NCBI RefSeq assembly: GCF_000381885.1 | Contig: NZ_KB907210.1 | Coordinates: 124,001-188,000, forward strand | DNA: 64,000 bases | Direction: 5' to 3' | Origin: Actinomadura atramentaria DSM 43919 | GTDB taxonomy: Bacteria; Actinomycetota; Actinomycetes; Streptosporangiales; Streptosporangiaceae | Part shown: positions 23,916-31,669 of the stretch, piece by piece | Layout of the letters: each line of letters starts with the position of its first letter | Position numbering within the stretch: position 1 is the stretch's first letter | Program-made: the position numbers and the translations under genes | Notes under the pieces: model-generated | The model's input: only the letters and a program-made list of their open reading frames with translations | Database searches by the model: none | What the model was told of the DNA's origin: nothing

Positions 23916-23956
23916 CGGGCTTCGGCACCAGCCGAAGCCCGCTTTCGTTTTTTCGG
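23916..23956 (+). terminator. Rho-independent terminator of the tRNA cluster
   Basis: CGGGCTTCGGC (23916-23926), loop ACCA, GCCGAAGCCCG (23931-23941): a perfect 11-bp stem followed by CTTTCGTTTTTTCGG. This is the only textbook stem plus U-tract terminator seen in the window. Confidence 0.9.
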
Positions 23957-23977
23957 ACGATTCTCACCGGCGGCGCC

Positions 23978-24000
23978 GTCCCCCGGCCGGGCCGGGGGAC
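23978..24000 (-). terminator. terminator of the beta-propeller gene
   Basis: GTCCCCCGGC (23978-23987), loop CGG, GCCGGGGGAC (23991-24000): a perfect 10-bp stem 8 bp beyond the stop codon of the minus-strand gene at 24008. Confidence 0.65.
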
Positions 24001-24007
24001 GACAAGG

Positions 24008-25093
24008 TCAGCCGTTGGTCATGGTGAGGGTGCCGAGGGTGCTCGTGCCTACTGACCAGAGGGTGCCGGTCGGGGTTGTGGACGTGTCGGTGAGGGTGGC
24101 GTTCCAGGTGCCCAGGGAGTCGGGGACGGGGATTCGGCGCCAGGTTCCCGCGGTGAGGTGGAGGACTGCGGGGGCGGCCTGGGTGTCGGTGGCTCGGCCC
24201 GTGGCGTAGGCGCCGCCTGACGGGTCTCGGGTCAGGGACTCGATCTGGGCTACGCCTGTGGGGATCGGCTCGTTCGTCCAGGTCGTGCCGTTCCAGTGGG
24301 CCAGGCGGGACGTCGTGGTGCCGGTCGTCCGGTCGTAGTAGGTCCCGGCGGCCCACACGTCGTCGGGGCCGACCGCGACGACGTCGGTGGGCTGCGCCTC
24401 GTCCGGCCACGCGGTGATCGGGCGGGCGGTCCACGTGCGGCCGTCCCAGTGCTGCGCGGTGGGGTGCATGACGGTGGTGCCGTTCCACGTCCGCGTCCGG
24501 CCGACCGCCCAGACGTCGGACGCGGTGCGGGCGTTAAGGTCCGCCGGGGTGTGGTCGGGCAGGTTCGTCGAGGTCCACGTGCCGCCGGCGAGCCCGTAGA
24601 CGCGGCCGTCGAACGCGATCCACACGCGGCCGTCTGCGGCGGCGACGGACGCCGTGTAGGAGAGGCCGTCGTCGCCGCCGGGGAGTTGGACGGTCCGCCA
24701 CGCGGTCCCGTCGAAGTGGACGACCCATCGCTTGCGCGTGCCGCCGGGATCGGCCTGGTACCCGGCGGCCCACACGTCGTTCGCGGACAGGGCGGCGACG
24801 CCGAGCAGGCTTCCGTCTGCGGGCCAACCGGGCAGCGGGTAGCCCTGCCAGCCCGAGCCGGTCCAGCGCTGCATCACCGGCTGCGGGTGGTCGAAGACCG
24901 TGGAGCCGAGGTGCGCGTACGTGCCGACGACCCACGCGTCGGACGCCGAGACGGCGGCGACGCCGGACAGCGTCCCGCCGGGGACGAACGGCGAGGGGAC
25001 CGAGCGCCACGTGCCCGCGTCCGCGTGGGCGGTGCCGGTGAGCAGGAGGGACGCGGCCGCGACGACGCCGATCCCCCGTCGAAGAGTCAACAT
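24008..25093 (-). CDS. secreted beta-propeller-like repeat protein
   Basis: This 361-residue protein has an N-terminal signal peptide (basic LRRG, hydrophobic VVAAASLLLTG, cleavage likely after AHA). The mature part contains about six repeats, each with a hydrophobic strand, a S/A-x-D-V/A-W-A-x-G box (ASDAWVVGTY, ANDVWAAGY, ASDVWAVGR, PDDVWAAGTY) and a following W-x-G-x-x-W strand. This is the pattern of WD/Kelch-like beta-propellers in actinomycete extracellular proteins. No catalytic motif is visible. Role unknown; a binding or surface scaffold is plausible. Transcription may be leaderless, since only 5 bp separate a palindrome from the ATG. Confidence 0.8.
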   Translation of the reverse strand: MLTLRRGIGVVAAASLLLTGTAHADAGTWRSVPSPFVPGGTLSGVAAVSASDAWVVGTYAHLGSTVFDHPQPVMQRWTGSGWQGYPLPGWPADGSLLGVAALSANDVWAAGYQADPGGTRKRWVVHFDGTAWRTVQLPGGDDGLSYTASVAAADGRVWIAFDGRVYGLAGGTWTSTNLPDHTPADLNARTASDVWAVGRTRTWNGTTVMHPTAQHWDGRTWTARPITAWPDEAQPTDVVAVGPDDVWAAGTYYDRTTGTTTSRLAHWNGTTWTNEPIPTGVAQIESLTRDPSGGAYATGRATDTQAAPAVLHLTAGTWRRIPVPDSLGTWNATLTDTSTTPTGTLWSVGTSTLGTLTMTNG

Positions 25094-25097
25094 GGAA

Positions 25098-25113
25098 GCC
25101 AGTATTCACTGGC
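25098..25113. promoter_or_regulatory. palindrome at the start of the beta-propeller gene
   Basis: GCCAGT (25098-25103), ATTC, ACTGGC (25108-25113) is a perfect 6-bp inverted repeat ending 5 bp before the minus-strand ATG at 25093. It could be an operator overlapping the transcription start. Confidence 0.3.
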
Positions 25114-25138
25114 AAGGTCGCTTTTGTCCCCTCCCGGC

Positions 25139-26287
25139 TCAGCCCGGCGCACGCGTGCTCAGCTCCCGCACGTCCCCCAGCAGGCGCCGGGTGCGGCGGA
25201 CGAGTTCCTTGCGCGGGTCCCACAGCCCCGGCGGATCGGTCCCCGCCGCGCGGTGCGGCGCTTCGAGGCGGTCCTGCCCGGCGCGCGCCTCGTCCAGCAG
25301 GTCGCGGTCGGGAGAACGCCCGCGCGACGACCGCAGCAGGCGCGCCAGGAGCCGGAGCTGCCGCGCGCAGCGCAGCCGGAAGATCCGCCCGAGGTCGGGC
25401 GACTCGCGGGGCAGCTCGCGGATCTCCGCGAACGTCGCGCCGATGCCCTCGACCTCGTCCGACACCTGCTCCAGGCAGGCCAGGACGCGCGGCGGCGGCC
25501 ACGCGCCGCGCCGCTCGCCGCGTCTGCGGTGCGCGTTCAGCCGGGTGCGGGGGTTGGCGCGCATGCTGTCCTCGCCGCGCGCGCACGCCTCGCGGGCCTG
25601 GTCGCGGCAGCGCGCGAGGCGCTGCCGCCGCTCGTCCCAGCGCGCCCAGGACCCGTCGCGATCGGCCAGGACGTCCGCGAGCGCGCCGAGCGCCAGCGCC
25701 AGCTCGCGGCCGAGGTCGCGGACGGCCCGTTCGGCGGGCCGCAGGTGCAGCGGCGGGAACAGCAGCGCGTTGACGGCGAGGCCCACGGCGAGGCCGGACA
25801 CGACGTCGAACACGCGCGGCGCGGCGTAGTCCACGACGTCGTGGCGGCCGAACAGCAGCGCGAACAGCGCGAGGAACGGGATCTGCTCGCCCTGCCCGCC
25901 GATCCACCGCGCCTCGGCGAGGGTGAGCCCGACCGCGAGGACGAGCACGATCCCGGCGAGGCCCGGTCCGAGCAGTTCGCCGATCGGGACGGCCACCGCC
26001 ATCGCGACGAGGAACCCCGCCGCGTACCCGGCGCTCTCGCGGACGGACCGCGCGACGGTCGGGTACACGCCGAACAGCGCGGCGAGCGGCGCGTAGTAGG
26101 GGTCGGGATGGCGCAGCGCGTACCGCGCGAACGTCCAGGCGAGGGCCGCCGCGAACACCGACTTGGCGATGACGTGGACCCGCTCCCCGACGCGCCGGGA
26201 GCGGCCCGGCGCGGCGGGGCGCAGCCGGGCCCGCAGCGGGGCGACGAGCGGGGCGAGGCGGGCGGCCGGGGGAACCGCGCGCGCCAT
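25139..26287 (-). CDS. FUSC-type membrane protein (aromatic acid exporter-like)
   Basis: This 382-residue protein has six predicted membrane segments in the first half (AKSVFAAALAWTFARYAL, YYAPLAALFGVYPTVARS, GFLVAMAVAVPIGELLGP, AGIVLVLAVGLTLAEARW, and two more). The latter half is an Arg/Leu-rich cytoplasmic helical region of about 180 residues. PDPYYAPLAALFGVYPTVARS matches the start of the ArAE_1/FUSC family. Such proteins export aromatic carboxylates or act with polyamine and peptide exporters. It lies 59 bp downstream of the epimerase of the glycan locus and may be co-transcribed, though function links are not obvious. Confidence 0.82.
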   Translation of the reverse strand: MARAVPPAARLAPLVAPLRARLRPAAPGRSRRVGERVHVIAKSVFAAALAWTFARYALRHPDPYYAPLAALFGVYPTVARSVRESAGYAAGFLVAMAVAVPIGELLGPGLAGIVLVLAVGLTLAEARWIGGQGEQIPFLALFALLFGRHDVVDYAAPRVFDVVSGLAVGLAVNALLFPPLHLRPAERAVRDLGRELALALGALADVLADRDGSWARWDERRQRLARCRDQAREACARGEDSMRANPRTRLNAHRRRGERRGAWPPPRVLACLEQVSDEVEGIGATFAEIRELPRESPDLGRIFRLRCARQLRLLARLLRSSRGRSPDRDLLDEARAGQDRLEAPHRAAGTDPPGLWDPRKELVRRTRRLLGDVRELSTRAPG

Positions 26288-26345
26288 CAGGTCGCCGCGC
26301 GGGGGTGGTGGGTCACGCTCGGGGTGCTCCTTTCGGGCGGCCGGG

Positions 26346-27323
26346 TCAGACGGCGGCCTCCTCGCGTTCGCGGTTCTCGGCGAACAGTTCCTCGAACCAC
26401 GCGACGGTGCGGCGCAGGCCGCGGTCGCTGGGGACCTCGGGCCGCCAGCCGAGCCGGTCGCGGGCGAGGGCGGTGTCGGGGCGGCGGACGGCCGGGTCGT
26501 TCTCGGGCCGCTCCACGAAGGTGATCTCCGAGTCCGACCCGGCGAGGTCGCGGATCGTCCCGGCCAGCGCGAGGACGGTCATCTCGTCGGGGTTGCCGAT
26601 GTTGATCGGCCCCGGTTCGCCGCGCGCGGCGGCCATCGCGAGGATGCCCGCGACGGTGTCGTCCACGTAGCAGATCGAGCGGGTCTGGGAGCCGTCCCCG
26701 GCGACGGTCAGCGGCTCGCCGTTGAGGGCCTGCCGGATGAACGTCGGGATCGCGCGGCCGTCGTGCGGGCGCATGCGCGGCCCGTAGGTGTTGAAGATCC
26801 GGACGATGCCGGTGTCCATCCCGTGGGTGTTGCGGTAGGCGGTGGTCAGCGCCTCGCCGTACCGCTTGGCCTCGTCGTAGACGCTGCGCGGCCCGACGGG
26901 GTTGACGTTGCCCCAGTAGTCCTCGCGCTGCGGGTGCTGGAGCGGGTCGCCGTAGACCTCGCTGGTGGAGGCCAGGACGAACCGCGCGCCCTTCTCGCGG
27001 GCGAGGCCGAGCGCGTGCAGCGTCCCGATCCCGCCGACCTTGAGCGTCTCCAGCGGCAGCTTGAGGTAGTCGACGGGCGACGCGGCCGACGCGAAGTGCA
27101 GGACGAGGTCGACGTCGCCTGGGATGTGGACGAACTCGGTCAGGTCGCACTCGACGAGCCGGAACCCGCGCCGCCCGATGAGGTGGGCGACGTTCTCCGG
27201 CCCGCCGGTGAGGAAGTTGTCCATGCAGACGACCGAGTACCCGGTGTCGAGCAGCCGTTCGCACAGGTGGGAGCCGAGGAACCCGGCCCCGCCGGTGACG
27301 ACGGCGCGGCGTGCGGCGCTCAT
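26346..27323 (-). CDS. NAD-dependent sugar epimerase/dehydratase, UDP-xylose-synthase-like
   Basis: This 325-residue extended SDR protein has the NAD loop VTGGAGFLGSHLCERLL (about 8-24), catalytic region STSEVYGDPLQHPQ with the Ser/Thr and a YDEAKRYGE Tyr-x-x-x-Lys pair, and FNTYGPRM. The YGDPLxHPQ, YWGNVNPVGPRSVYDEAKR and TRSICYVDD blocks match bacterial UDP-glucuronate decarboxylases (UXS), which make UDP-xylose. Whether it makes UDP-xylose or another nucleotide sugar is inference. Its ATG overlaps the stop of the upstream hldE-like gene (ATGA), placing it in the heptose operon. Confidence 0.85.
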   Translation of the reverse strand: MSAARRAVVTGGAGFLGSHLCERLLDTGYSVVCMDNFLTGGPENVAHLIGRRGFRLVECDLTEFVHIPGDVDLVLHFASAASPVDYLKLPLETLKVGGIGTLHALGLAREKGARFVLASTSEVYGDPLQHPQREDYWGNVNPVGPRSVYDEAKRYGEALTTAYRNTHGMDTGIVRIFNTYGPRMRPHDGRAIPTFIRQALNGEPLTVAGDGSQTRSICYVDDTVAGILAMAAARGEPGPINIGNPDEMTVLALAGTIRDLAGSDSEITFVERPENDPAVRRPDTALARDRLGWRPEVPSDRGLRRTVAWFEELFAENREREEAAV

Positions 27324-28762
27324 GCGCCCTCCTCCGTCCGGCGGCGCGCGGACCGGACGGCGGCGCGCTCGACGATGCGGGTCGTGGACCGGCCCGCCAG
27401 GTACGGCAGCAGGACGGTCTCGCCGCCGAGCCGGTTGACGACGGCGGTCTCGGGCAGGTCGGCGGCCGCGTAGTCGCCGCCCTTCACCCACAGGTCCGGG
27501 CGGAGCCGTTCGATCGTCTCCACGGGCGTCTCCTCCTCGAAGATCACGACGGTGTCGACGCTGTCGAGCGCGCTGAGGACGCGGACGCGGTCCTCCTGCG
27601 CGACGAGCGGCCGGTCGGCGCCCTTGAGCGAGCGGACCGACGCGTCGGAGTTCAGGCACACGACCAGGCAGTCGCCGAGCGCCCGCGCCTGGCGGAGCAG
27701 CTCGACGTGCCCGGCGTGCAGCAGGTCGAAGCAGCCGCCGGTCGCGACGACGGTCCCGCCGCGCTCGCGGACGCGGCGGACGACGTCGAACGCGTCGGCC
27801 GCCGCGCCGCGCCGCGCGGCGGCGGCGCCGGTGGCGACGAAGACCGAGGCCCGCTCGACGCCCGCCGCGACGGCGTCGTCGAGCAGCGCGCCGTCGCGCA
27901 GCGCGAGCGCGGCGGCGGCGGCGAAGCAGTCGCCCGCGCCGCACGGGTCGGGTGCGCGCCCGGCCGGGACGGCGGCGGGGTCGGGCGGCGGGACGGGCAC
28001 GAGCCGGGCGACGTCCTCGCCGACCGACAGCAGCGCGCCGCGCTCCCCCATCGTGACCGCGACCCCGGCGGCCTCCCAGGCGGCGACGAGCGCGGCGGCG
28101 TCGGCGGCGGCGCGGTCCAGCTCGCCCGCGGGGCGGCCGGCGGACTCGGCGGCGTCGGGCAGCGCGGCGGCGAACGCGCGCGCCTCCCGGTGGTTGGGGA
28201 CGGCGACGCGCGTGCCCGGCACGGGCGGCGCGCCCGCCGGGTGCGGGTCCCACACGACGGGCGTGGTGCGGGCGAGTTCGCGCAGGCGTTTCCGCAGCGC
28301 GGGCAGCGCGGTGGTGCCGCGCCCGTAGTCGGAGACCAGGACGGCCCCGGCGGACGCCAGCACCTCGGCGGCCTCGTCGGGCAGCGGCCCGGGCGCGGCG
28401 CGGGCGTCGCCGTGGTCGATGCGGACGACGGGCCGCCCCCCGGCGCGGACGCGGACCTTGCGGACGGTCTCGCCGCGCGCGGGCAGCGGCACGAGCCGGA
28501 CGAGGCCGGGCAGCGCGGCGCGCAGCCGCGCGGCGTGCCCGTCCCCGGCGACGGGCGCGACGAGCACGACCGCGCCGGGTTCGAGGTCGGCGGCCAGCGT
28601 CGCGGCCAGCCCCGCGCCCCCGGCGCGCACGTGCTCGGTGACGCCCTGCACGACGGGGACGGGCGCGTCGGGCGCGAGCCGTTCGGAGGTCCCGTCCAGG
28701 TCGATGTCGAGGAACGCGTCCCCGACGACGACGAGCGGCCCGCCGCCGCGCCGCCGGGTCAC
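27320..28762 (-). CDS. hldE: bifunctional heptose-7-phosphate kinase/heptose-1-phosphate nucleotidyltransferase (HldE-like)
   Basis: This 480-residue protein has an N-terminal PfkB/ribokinase domain (about 1-320; GDAFLDIDLDG, RIDHGDARAAPG, VPNHREARAFAAAL, and the anion hole DPCGAGDCFAAAAALAL). Its C-terminal cytidylyltransferase domain (about 335-480) has VVATGGCFDLLHAGHVELL, containing the HxGH nucleotide motif, and VCLNSDASVRSLKGADRP. This order matches HldE, which phosphorylates D-glycero-D-manno-heptose 7-phosphate at C1 and then activates heptose 1-phosphate with a nucleotide after GmhB dephosphorylation. GTG 28762 overlaps the gmhA-like stop. Assignment of ADP over GDP follows from the HldE-type fold, not direct proof. 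Confidence 0.88.
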   Translation of the reverse strand: MTRRRGGGPLVVVGDAFLDIDLDGTSERLAPDAPVPVVQGVTEHVRAGGAGLAATLAADLEPGAVVLVAPVAGDGHAARLRAALPGLVRLVPLPARGETVRKVRVRAGGRPVVRIDHGDARAAPGPLPDEAAEVLASAGAVLVSDYGRGTTALPALRKRLRELARTTPVVWDPHPAGAPPVPGTRVAVPNHREARAFAAALPDAAESAGRPAGELDRAAADAAALVAAWEAAGVAVTMGERGALLSVGEDVARLVPVPPPDPAAVPAGRAPDPCGAGDCFAAAAALALRDGALLDDAVAAGVERASVFVATGAAAARRGAAADAFDVVRRVRERGGTVVATGGCFDLLHAGHVELLRQARALGDCLVVCLNSDASVRSLKGADRPLVAQEDRVRVLSALDSVDTVVIFEEETPVETIERLRPDLWVKGGDYAAADLPETAVVNRLGGETVLLPYLAGRSTTRIVERAAVRSARRRTEEGA

Positions 28763-29364
28763 GACGCCACCACCTTGCCGCGCTCGGCGGCCGCGGCGGC
28801 GCTCGCCTCGTCGGCGAGGACGGCGTCGTCCATCGCCTCGCAGACCATGTGGACGGCGGCGAGGTGGACCTCCTGCACGGTGCAGGTGGACGGCGCGTCC
28901 ACGGTGACGGCCTCGTCGCAGGCGGCGGCGAGCGGGTTCGGCCCGGGCCCGGTGATCGCCCAGGTGCGGACGCCGAGGTCGGCGGCGGCGCGCGCGGCCG
29001 CGACGACGTTGCCGCTGGACCCGCTCGTGGACAGGCACACCAGCACGTCGCCGCGCCGCCCGTGCGCGCGGACCTGGCGGGCGAACACCTCGTCCGCGCC
29101 GTAGTCGTTGACGATCGCGGTGACGGCGGAGGTGTCGGCGTGCAGCGACACGGCGGCGAACGGGCGGCGCTCGCGGGCGTAGCGGCCGACGAGTTCGGCG
29201 GTGAGGTGCTGCGCCTGCGCGGCGCTGCCGCCGTTGCCGCAGGCCAGCAGGCGGCCGCCGGTGTCCAGCAGCGCCGCCAGCTCGCGGCCCCAGCGGGCGA
29301 GCGTCGGGGCGTGCGCGTCGAAGGTGCGCAGCGCGGCGGCGAGGTCCTGCAGGTGGTTCTCCAT
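28759..29364 (-). CDS. gmhA: sedoheptulose-7-phosphate (phosphoheptose) isomerase, GmhA-like SIS protein
   Basis: This 201-residue SIS-domain protein has CGNGGSAAQAQHLTAELVGR (phosphosugar-binding loop and metal/His region), LSTSGSSGNVVAAARAA and VQEVHLAAVHMVCEAMDD, the C-terminal His-x3-His helix typical of GmhA. The enzyme converts sedoheptulose 7-phosphate to D-glycero-D-manno-heptose 7-phosphate, the first step to activated heptose. It is tightly coupled to the downstream hldE-like gene (GTGA) and only 3 bp after the glycosyltransferase gene upstream. Confidence 0.9.
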   Translation of the reverse strand: MENHLQDLAAALRTFDAHAPTLARWGRELAALLDTGGRLLACGNGGSAAQAQHLTAELVGRYARERRPFAAVSLHADTSAVTAIVNDYGADEVFARQVRAHGRRGDVLVCLSTSGSSGNVVAAARAAADLGVRTWAITGPGPNPLAAACDEAVTVDAPSTCTVQEVHLAAVHMVCEAMDDAVLADEASAAAAAERGKVVAS

Positions 29365-29367
29365 GAG

Positions 29368-30591
29368 TCAGCCCCCCTGCGCCATCGCGTAGGCGGGCCG
29401 CGCGGCGCGGCCCGCGAGGAGTTCGGTGTAGGCGGCCTCGGTCCGCGCCGCGACCCGCGACCAGCAGAACCGCTCGCGGGCGTGCTCGGCGCCGGCACGG
29501 CCGAGCGCGGCGCGGCGGGCGGGGTCGGCGAGGACGGCGCGCAGCCGCGCGGCGAGCGCGGCGGGGTCGCGGGGCGGCGCGAGCATGCCGGTCGTGCCGT
29601 CCAGGACGGTGTCGAGGTGGCCGCCGACGGCGGACGCGACGACGGGCGTCCCGCACGCCATCGCCTCCAGGGGGACGATCCCGAACGGCTCGTACCAGGG
29701 CGCGCTGACGATGACGTCGGCGGCGCGCATCAGGGCGGGCACCTGCTCGTGCGGGACCGCGCCGAGGAACACGACGCGGTCCGCGACGCCGACGCGCTCG
29801 GCGAGGGCGGCGAGCCGCCGCGCCTCGGGGTCGCGGTCCAGTCCCCCGGCGGCGGGGCCGCCCGCGACGACGAGTTCCGCGCCGGGCACGCGCGCCAGCG
29901 CCTCGACGACGGTCTCGACGCCCTTGCGGGGGACGAGCCGCCCGATGCTGAGGATGTGCGGCCGGGACGGCCGGGCGAGCACGGGCCCGTCCGGCCGGAA
30001 CCGCCCGGTGTCCACCCCGCAGGGGACGATCCGGACGCGGCCCGGGTCCGCGCCGAACGCGCGCAGGTCCGCGACCTCCGACGACGACGTGGCGATGACC
30101 ATGTCCGCGTCGCGGGCGACCCGCGGTTCGAGGAACGTCCGCTCGGCCGGGCTGGTGTCGGCCTCGGCCTGGTGGCGGCGCTTGACGATCCCGAGCGCGT
30201 GGAACGTCTGGGCGACGGGGACGCCGAGGCCGCGCGCCCCGTCGAGGGCGGCCAGGCCGCTCATCCAGAAGTGCCCGTGGACGACGTCGGGCGGGTCGGC
30301 GCGCCAGCGGTCGCGCAGGCGCGCGCCGAACTCGCGCATGTAGGGCAGCAGGTCGTCCTTGGGGACGGCCTCGGGCGGCCCGGCGTCGACGTGCTCGACG
30401 ACGACTCCCTGGAACGGCGCCGCCTCGGCGGGCAGGTCCGGGTCGTCGCGCCGGGTGAACACGCGGACCCGGTGGCCGCGGGCGGCGAGCGCGCGGGCGA
30501 GGGCGGCGACGTGGACGTTCTGCCCGCCCGCGTCCGCCCCGCCGAGCGGCGCCAGCGGGCTGGCGTGTTCGGACACCATATGGATGATCAC
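29368..30591 (-). CDS. GT4-family glycosyltransferase
   Basis: This 407-residue GT-B fold protein has an N-terminal GGADAGGQNVHVAALARALA acceptor-side loop and HGHFWMSGLAAL, and a C-terminal donor domain with LSIGRLVPRKGVETVVEAL, FLGAVPHEQVPALMRAADV and the EPFGIVPLEAMACGTPVVAS E-x7-E motif, the retaining GT4 signature. The GAxAGGQNVHV pattern is close to sucrose-phosphate-synthase/MshA-like members. GTG 30591 is selected because GGAGGAC lies just upstream. The donor is probably a nucleotide sugar from the locus. It is second gene of the leftward operon. Confidence 0.88.
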   Translation of the reverse strand: MIIHMVSEHASPLAPLGGADAGGQNVHVAALARALAARGHRVRVFTRRDDPDLPAEAAPFQGVVVEHVDAGPPEAVPKDDLLPYMREFGARLRDRWRADPPDVVHGHFWMSGLAALDGARGLGVPVAQTFHALGIVKRRHQAEADTSPAERTFLEPRVARDADMVIATSSSEVADLRAFGADPGRVRIVPCGVDTGRFRPDGPVLARPSRPHILSIGRLVPRKGVETVVEALARVPGAELVVAGGPAAGGLDRDPEARRLAALAERVGVADRVVFLGAVPHEQVPALMRAADVIVSAPWYEPFGIVPLEAMACGTPVVASAVGGHLDTVLDGTTGMLAPPRDPAALAARLRAVLADPARRAALGRAGAEHARERFCWSRVAARTEAAYTELLAGRAARPAYAMAQGG

Positions 30592-30672
30592 GCTGTCCTC
30601 CGTCTCCACGACGTGCTGCGGTCGTGCGTGCCGCCCCCTAGCCGTACGGAGAGCACTCAAACACCCGTTCCA

Positions 30673-31560
30673 CTACAAGTGACTACGCAGCGCATCGTCC
30701 AGTGCGGTGAGCAGTGCGTTCCCGCCGGGCGAGAAGATCCGCGCGGCGGTCTCGCCGGGCTCCGACAGGCACCATCGCCAGAGTTCGGCGAGCCGTTCGT
30801 CACCGTCCGTGGCCAGGACGTCCTCGGCGGCGAGCACGGCGGGCCAGCCGAGGGCGCGGGCCTGCGCGGTGACCTTCCCGCCGCCCGCGACGGGGTCGAC
30901 GGCCAGGACGGGCACGCCGGCGCGCAGGCCGAGGACGAGCCCGTGCAGCCGGGTCGTGACGACGGCGTCGAGCCGCGCGAGCACGGACGTCAGCTCGCGC
31001 GCGGCGCCGAACAGCCGCCAGTCCCGCGAGTCCAGCCGGGTCTCCAGCGGCAGCCGGGCGCAGCCGGTGCGCGCCAGCCAGTCCACGACGCGGTCGGCGA
31101 CGTCCTCGTGCCGCCGCCGCGTCCCGTACTCGCCCTGCCCGAGCGACAGCACGACGCCCGCGACGGGCACGGGCGGCAGGTCGGGGACGGTCGCGAGGTC
31201 GGGTCGGGCGGGTCCGAGCCCGTCACGCGCCAGGACGGTGTCGAACCCCGTGACCGCCGGATCGGCGGGATCGAGGACGGACACCCCCACCGCGATCCGG
31301 CGGCATCGCGCGTACCGCTCGTGCAGCGCGGCGATGTCGGGCCCGTGCAGCGGCCCGCACGCGAAGACCAGGTGGGTGTAGTCGGCGGGGTCCGCGCCCG
31401 CGAGCGTCAGCGCGCCGGGTTTGAAGACGGGGCTCCACGCGGTGTCGCAGGGGATGCCGGACGCGTCGAGGCGGTCGCGGACGGCGTCGCGGGCGAGGAC
31501 GTCGCCCGCCGTCGCCTCGCCGTCCAGGAAGCTGTACCAGCCGGTGAGCAGCACTCGCAT
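30673..31560 (-). CDS. polysaccharide pyruvyl transferase family protein
   Basis: This 295-residue protein has MRVLLTGWYSFLDGEATAGD (the GxxxxxGDE-like glycine start of the family), VFACGPLHGPDI and VVTTRLHGLVLGLRAGVPVLAVDP, the RxHG motif seen in CsaB/PssM/WcaK-type ketalpyruvyl transferases. The family transfers pyruvate from PEP onto sugars in exopolysaccharides or cell-wall polymers. Size is at the low end of the family. It is first gene of the leftward operon, divergent from the carbamoyltransferase with a 109-bp gap. Confidence 0.8.
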   Translation of the reverse strand: MRVLLTGWYSFLDGEATAGDVLARDAVRDRLDASGIPCDTAWSPVFKPGALTLAGADPADYTHLVFACGPLHGPDIAALHERYARCRRIAVGVSVLDPADPAVTGFDTVLARDGLGPARPDLATVPDLPPVPVAGVVLSLGQGEYGTRRRHEDVADRVVDWLARTGCARLPLETRLDSRDWRLFGAARELTSVLARLDAVVTTRLHGLVLGLRAGVPVLAVDPVAGGGKVTAQARALGWPAVLAAEDVLATDGDERLAELWRWCLSEPGETAARIFSPGGNALLTALDDALRSHL

Positions 31561-31669
31561 GGACTCCGGTTACCCGCGCGGGCGGCCGGGACGCACGCGG
31601 CCGGCCATGTTTCGCCGGACCGCCGCCGGGGAGGTGCGCGCCCACGGATGGCGAGGGAGGAGACGCCAG

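Noticed and set aside
23916..24000. Attachment site of an integrated element at the tRNA genes
   Set aside because: No integrase, direct repeat of a tRNA end or foreign-looking block follows; the next genes match the rest of the window in composition.
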